A stretch of 64,000 bases of DNA from assembly GCF_000715075.1 (NCBI RefSeq), contig NC_134093.1, positions 95,712,826 to 95,776,825 on the forward strand, written 5' to 3'. The stretch is from Nicotiana tabacum. Taxonomy: Eukaryota > Streptophyta > Magnoliopsida > Solanales > Solanaceae. Positions 59,491-64,000 of this stretch are shown piece by piece. A program made the position numbers and the translations under genes. How positions within the stretch are numbered: the stretch's first letter is position 1; every line of letters starts with the position of its first letter. The notes beneath the pieces were generated by a model. That model searched no databases. It saw only the letters and a program-made list of their open reading frames with translations, and had not been told where the DNA came from.

Positions 59491-60475
59491 AGACGAAAAA
59501 AAAGTTTGGCCAAACAAGCTATCATTCGTTGTCCAATAAAAGAGGTCATCTCCACAAAACTCAAAATTATTCACACACGAAAAATGAAAACGAAGAAATA
59601 AAAGGAAACTTATTTATAATTTTTAATTAGAACTTTACTAATTCATGATTTTTTTAGATGATGGATCCTGAATTTCCCTGGATCACTGCTTTTGGCGTTC
59701 CTTATTTTCTTCGATACGAGGGTCGATATTATTAGTTTAAACGAGTTCTACATCAGTGGGAACTAGAATCCTGTCTTTGATCTGCCCAACTATTGGCTGA
59801 TGATCTGTCCCGCAGTCCCCAAAGTTATACTAGGATTTGTTTTTTAATAATAGGAATTGGTTTGATCATACATGATGTAATGGCTTAGGTAAGAGTCGAT
59901 ATATTCCGATTAACTATTGACTAAACGTTTTACTAAGATTTAAATTATATACACAAGAAGTATAAACGATTACTAACTAGCTAATTGCGGTAGCGAGTTA
60001 TTAGTATATTCAATTACCAGATTACTAACTAATACTATTAATTAAAAAAAGCTACTTATAATTATCTAATATATAACTGATCTGATTGTAGAAATATTTT
60101 TTACTATCGTGCATTTACGCAACTTAAGGATAAGATATGCGTAAGCATTATCCTCCTTAGACCTCACTTGTTTCTGTCGTTGGCATAGGCGGATGTAGCT
60201 CACAAGCTAGGGGTTCAATCGAACTATAAATTTAATATGTGACTTAGATATATATGTAAAAAAGATCATCAAAATTTCAATAAATAATACATTTTGAATC
60301 CATAATTTTTAATATGCAACGGGTTCAATGCTAAAAACATAAAAATAAAAATAAAAGATGAACCGGTCAAATTAAATTTTTGGATCCGTCGTTGTTGGTG
60401 CATAGTCCAAACAAGTTGACACATGGAATCTGAATATTGTTAAGGGAATGGAGGTTCATTTCATAAGGCTAGCTT
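59491..60475. other. Upstream region of the HD-Zip gene
   Basis: No gene is seen. A candidate non-autonomous repeat lies at 60186-60396, bounded by GGCGGATGTAG and GGATCCGTCG. It is like a worn inverted-repeat element common in Solanaceae; a related one may lie at 26300-26655. Confidence 0.45.
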
Positions 60476-60483
60476 TATAAATA
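60476..60483 (+). promoter_or_regulatory. TATA box of the HD-Zip gene
   Basis: TATAAATA is followed by AGTCACACCAAGACC and a CTTC-rich leader. This places transcription start near 60510 and gives a leader of about 130 bases before ATG 60640. Confidence 0.7.
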
Positions 60484-60639
60484 GTCACACCAAGACCAAT
60501 TACTCTCTAAAGTCGCTTCTTTTCTTCCTTGCTTCTTCACTATCTATCCACTTCCATCTCAACATCAACAGCTATTACAAGAAAGGCAGACAAAAAGGAA
60601 CTAAAAAAGAAAGAAAGAATTAAAGAGAGGAAAAGGGTT

Positions 60640-63639
60640 ATGAAAAACAGTATGATTCACCAGCTTGATGATCAAATGGTACTGATCTCTCAGTACTATC
60701 CTGATATATACACTCAACTGGTATCAGAACCAGGTTAGTAGGAAATCTTTTACTGTATCTTTGTATTACCAAGTCTCAAGCCACCAAAAGGGATGTACTT
60801 TTGCCTGTCTTATACTGTATCTTTGTATTACCAAGTTTCTAAAAATAATTGTTTTAGATTATTTGTGCTTTTTGAAATACAAGACTAAATTAATTACATT
60901 TTTTCCTATTTTACTTTTGATATTAATTGTTCTTGAAGATCACAAATACCTCACTTATGATTAAATATTAAATGAAAAGAGATTATATCGTCATAAATAA
61001 GGGTAAAACAGTCAAAAATCTTTCTAATCTAATACTCCTTTTGTTTCACTTTATGTGAACTTATTTTTTTTTTGTCCGTTTCAAAAAGAATGAGTCATTT
61101 CTAAATTTGATAATAATTTAGCTTCAATTTACGATTCTAATCTTAATGAGAAACTTTTATAACCACGCAAATACTTTGGGCCTTTTTGACTTGTTTAGGA
61201 CCACAAATTCCAAAAGTCTTCATTTTTTCTTAAACACCGTGCCCAGTCAAACATGTTCACATAAATTGAAACGAAGAAAATATTTTTTAAAGGATATGTA
61301 AAAGTGAAACACGACATATAATTTAAGACTCGAGCAGGAGTAAATAGTTTCATTATATTATGTGACTATTTCGTGTAAACCTTAAGTTGTTAAAAATAGA
61401 ACACTTTTAATAATTTTCTATTATTATCACTCCTCATGCGGGATTGATTCTTTATAATAGGCCAAACACATAAAAATAATTCTTTTGCTTTTTAGGCATG
61501 CAGCAGTATTTATTGAATCGTTACGGTAGAGTACTTATTGCTTACTCTGATATCTGATCGTACGATCATCTCATCTAAAAGTTTAAATTATTAATATTCT
61601 AACATGAAGTTTTGGTATGTGATCAGGAGAGGCGAAACAGCAGCGGAGACGAAAGAAAAGCAAAGGTGAAGGGAGCAGAAGTGGAGTAATGAGAAAGAGG
61701 AAGCTTAGCGAAGAACAAGTTAATCTTCTTGAGCAGAGTTTTGGGAACGAGCATAAACTTGAGACAGAGAGGAAGGACAAGCTTGCTTCTGAGCTTGGCC
61801 TTGATCCTCACCAAGTTGCTGTGTGGTTTCAGAATAGGAGAGCACGTTTTAAAAACAAGAAACTGGAGCAGGAATATTCTAAGTTAAAGACTCAGTATGA
61901 TATTGCTATCGTTGAGAAATGTCGTCTTGAAAATGAGGTAGGTCCATGTCACATTTTTGTATATTTAACATAATACTCTCTGCGTATCAACTGATGTGAT
62001 ACTGTTTTAGTTTTAGTCAATTTCAAACCACAAAATATCTATAGTATTACTTATTTTAGACCATAAAATTCAAAAATAATTAACCACAAGCACATAAATT
62101 AGAACGAGAAGAGTAACATATAAACAATGTCTTTCTATCTTGTTTTGTAATTTTCAGATAAATAAAGTGTTAAGATACTGAGGATTTATAAAAGAGTTTA
62201 ACTTCAATCCATGCATTGCGAAACAAATTGAACTATCAGATCATTAAAAATAACTACAAATAATTATCTTTAATTAAAAAATAGAATAAGTGACTTATGA
62301 AAAATATATATTTCTTTCTTTCTCCCTCCGTTCTCGCTTCATTTTATGGAATCTTCTGGTCATTCAGATGAGACATGAACAAACAAGAAGCAAAAGAGCC
62401 ATGTTTAGTCATATACCTGGACTCTAGGCTCGAGAAGGACCACAATTGTTGCTTGATTCGATAAAGTGAAGATTGTAGAAAAATTCAAACTACAATAATA
62501 CTCAAGAGATTAGGCAAAACCCAAAATTGATCAGCCGGGTCGAAACTAATTGTATTCGTTAGTCAAAAAAAAAAAATATATATATATATATATATTCTTC
62601 TTTCACTTCCAATCAAAAGGTTGTGAGTTCGAATCATCCCAAGAGCAAGGTGGGGAATTCTTGGAGGGAGGGAGCCGAGGGTCTATCGGAAACAGGCTCT
62701 CAACCCAAGGGTAAGGGTAAGATCTGCATACAAACTACCCTCCCCAGACCTCACTAATGGGATTATACTGGATTGTTGTTGTTGTTGTACTATATATATT
62801 ACCGACAATCACTTTTGTGAGCGGCTGTCATTTTGTGACCAGCTATAAATATACATTTTTTCTAAAAGATTACTTTACTCTGCTTAAAATGTACCCACTC
62901 AAATACTAAATCCCCCATGGTCGCTAAATATACTCTGGATCCTTGTCGGTGAAGCAACACATGCTATCCTTTTCCACTTGACACAGTAAATCTGTTCCTC
63001 CTAACTAAGTAACTTTTGGCTCAAAATTTATATTTGTATTAAAAAGTTCACTTAATATATATAAATAAACTATCAAATGCAAAGCAAAAAAAAAAGTTAT
63101 AGTTCGAAATCCATAAATTAAAAATTCTGAATCCACCTTTGCCTATTATAATTATCGCTAATTATATCCATATATACCATGGTAGCTTTAGTGAAGGCAT
63201 TTGAGTTCTTACATATTTCCCTTTTTTTTTTTTTTTTATGTGTACAAAGCATTCCACGTTCACGAAGAGTTCGGAAAAGGCCGTACCCAAGAGTGATGTA
63301 GATAGCCTACCATAATGCAAGTTTTAGTGACTGCTTCTACGGTTTGAACCCATGATCTATGAGTCTTTACATATATATACTCTTTTTTTGCAGGTAATCA
63401 AGATGAAGGAGCAGTTATCTGAAGCAGAAAATGAGATACAAAAGCTGCTATTGGAGCGTAATTGTGATGGTGTTTCAAGCAATAGCCCAATTAGTACTTC
63501 ATCATTCACAATGGATCAGCCACCTTTTCTTGGGGAGTTTGGAATGGAGGGAATGTTAATGGATAATCTCTTCTTTATTGCTGAAAATACTTATAATTAT
63601 CAAGAGGGATTAGAATGGGTTAACCCTGTATATATATGA
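60640..63639 (+). CDS. HD-Zip class I transcription factor, ATHB-40/21/53-like
   Basis: Three exons, 60640-60733, 61627-61937 and 63394-63639, join in phase. They have GT-AG introns (GTTAGT...ATCAG and GTAGGT...TTTGCAG) and give 216 residues. The N-terminus [13 protein letters not shown] with [13 protein letters not shown], then basic [11 protein letters not shown] (35-45), leads to a homeodomain at about 54-110 with helix 3 WFQNRRAR (98-105). A leucine zipper has heptad positions 111, 118, 125, 132, 139, 146 and 153 (L, L, A, L, M, A, L). The C-terminus ends LEWVNPVYI, an acidic-aromatic tail like AHA activation motifs. Class I HD-Zips bind CAATNATTG as dimers in the nucleus. The Arabidopsis clade acts with BRC1 in ABA-linked bud dormancy; the same role here is inference. 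Residue 106 is Phe where Trp is usual. ATG 60529 is in frame upstream but adds a Lys-rich run foreign to the family. Confidence 0.9.
61035..61280. mobile_element. Stowaway-type MITE in intron 1 of the HD-Zip gene
   Basis: It is flanked by TA. The ends are CTCCTTTTGTTTCACTTTAT and the complement of ATAAATTGAAACGAAGAAAA. The length of about 246 bp and the body words match the MITE at 30430-30690. Confidence 0.8.
61976..62113. mobile_element. Short Stowaway-type MITE in intron 2
   Basis: It is flanked by TA. The ends are CTCTCTGCGTATCAACTGAT and the complement of ATTAGAACGAGAAGAG. It is about 138 bp, so internally deleted. Confidence 0.65.
62597..62788 (+). mobile_element. TS-type SINE in intron 2
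   Basis: TTTCACTTCCAATCAAAAGG, box B GAGTTCGAATCAT and the CCAAGAGCAAGGTGGGGA body are present. So are ACTACCCTCCCCAGACC and GGGATTATACTGG, and it ends in (TTG)n. This is the TS SINE first known from tobacco. The tRNA-like 5' end is missing and replaced by A and TA tracts. Confidence 0.85.
63246..63365 (-). mobile_element. Au-type SINE fragment in intron 2
   Basis: On the minus strand ATAGATCATGGGTTCAAACC (box B) is followed by GTAGAAGCAGTC and CTTGCATTATGGTAGGCTAT. It ends GGCCTTTTCCGAACTC. It lies 28 bases before the exon 3 acceptor. Confidence 0.65.
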
Positions 63640-64000
63640 TATATGATCCCTAATTAATTAGTTTAAATTCTAGAAGCTCCAGAATGTGGATAGTGATCCC
63701 ACCTTGCTAATGTATGTACAACTTTCTTCTATCCTTGTTTTCTGCTTACTACTAGTACATTAATGTAATAATGCTAGTTGTATATTTAACTGTATGCGTT
63801 GCAATCATTACTTAATTTGTGGTCTTAACAATTAATTACCCTAATTTGTTGTATGCTCCATTTGCCTCAAGCTTGTAAAGTTCCTGTAAATTCAATAATT
63901 GCTCTTTTAAATAGGTAGATAAAATCAGTTAAGGTATTGGTAAATGGTAATGGTCTTTCTTTCGTGTAAATATAGAGTGGCATGTCAGATTTCAAGAGTA
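63640..64000 (+). other. 3' flank of the HD-Zip gene
   Basis: AT-rich. No canonical AATAAA is seen; near-matches AATAAT occur around 63770 and 63895. The 3' untranslated region probably ends within this stretch. Confidence 0.45.

Overview
This is a nuclear plant DNA window and almost certainly from the family Solanaceae. The evidence is short interspersed elements of the TS, SolS-like and Au types, Stowaway-type MITEs, long-LTR Ty3/gypsy elements with TGTAACGACCC ends, and a nuclear copy of plastid rps12. Nicotiana is a reasonable guess, but the sequence alone does not prove the genus. The window is mostly nested, decayed transposable elements. I support one ordinary host gene, at the right end.

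Layout. 1-3734: left-cut Ty3/gypsy (Tekay-like) element on the minus strand, with an open gag N-terminus, Met-tRNA primer site and a 3.15 kb LTR. 3735-9329: second minus-strand gypsy element with a 2.76 kb LTR and a non-coding interior. 9330-11754: AT-rich DNA with a minisatellite holding (TA)80. 11755-about 25011: Tat-lineage Ty3/gypsy element A on the minus strand, with broken gag-pol and an antisense gene on the plus strand; its right LTR holds a solo LTR with a 5-bp target duplication. 25054-30740: non-genic DNA with SINE and MITE insertions. 30741-36574: broken Ty1/copia element on the plus strand, 5-bp duplication AAAAG. 36580-37269: MITE remnants. 37270-46984: Tat element B on the minus strand, duplication GGTGT, with its own decayed antisense gene and a 60-bp minisatellite. 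47205-47739: plastid rps12 insert. 47954-48930: 977-bp foldback element with a perfect 9-bp duplication (Mutator-like). 49323-59490: Tekay-like gypsy element on the plus strand with gag but no pol. 60476-64000: three-exon HD-Zip I gene of the ATHB-40/ATHB-21/ATHB-53 type, its TATA box, and introns holding SINEs and MITEs.

How it fits together. The two Tat elements share one plan: gag-pol on one strand and, between pol and the 3' LTR, an opposing gene with its own TATA box and a coiled-coil, acid-tailed product. In element A that gene also has a Transposase_28-like domain and recognisable GT-AG introns. This is the most interesting gene-level structure here. The long LTRs of the Tekay-like elements carry repeated internal words (a four-copy G-box array and clusters of CpG-rich near-palindromes) that look like regulatory or chromatin-related modules. 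All retroelement reading frames except the partial gag at 1-383 are broken. The HD-Zip gene looks intact.
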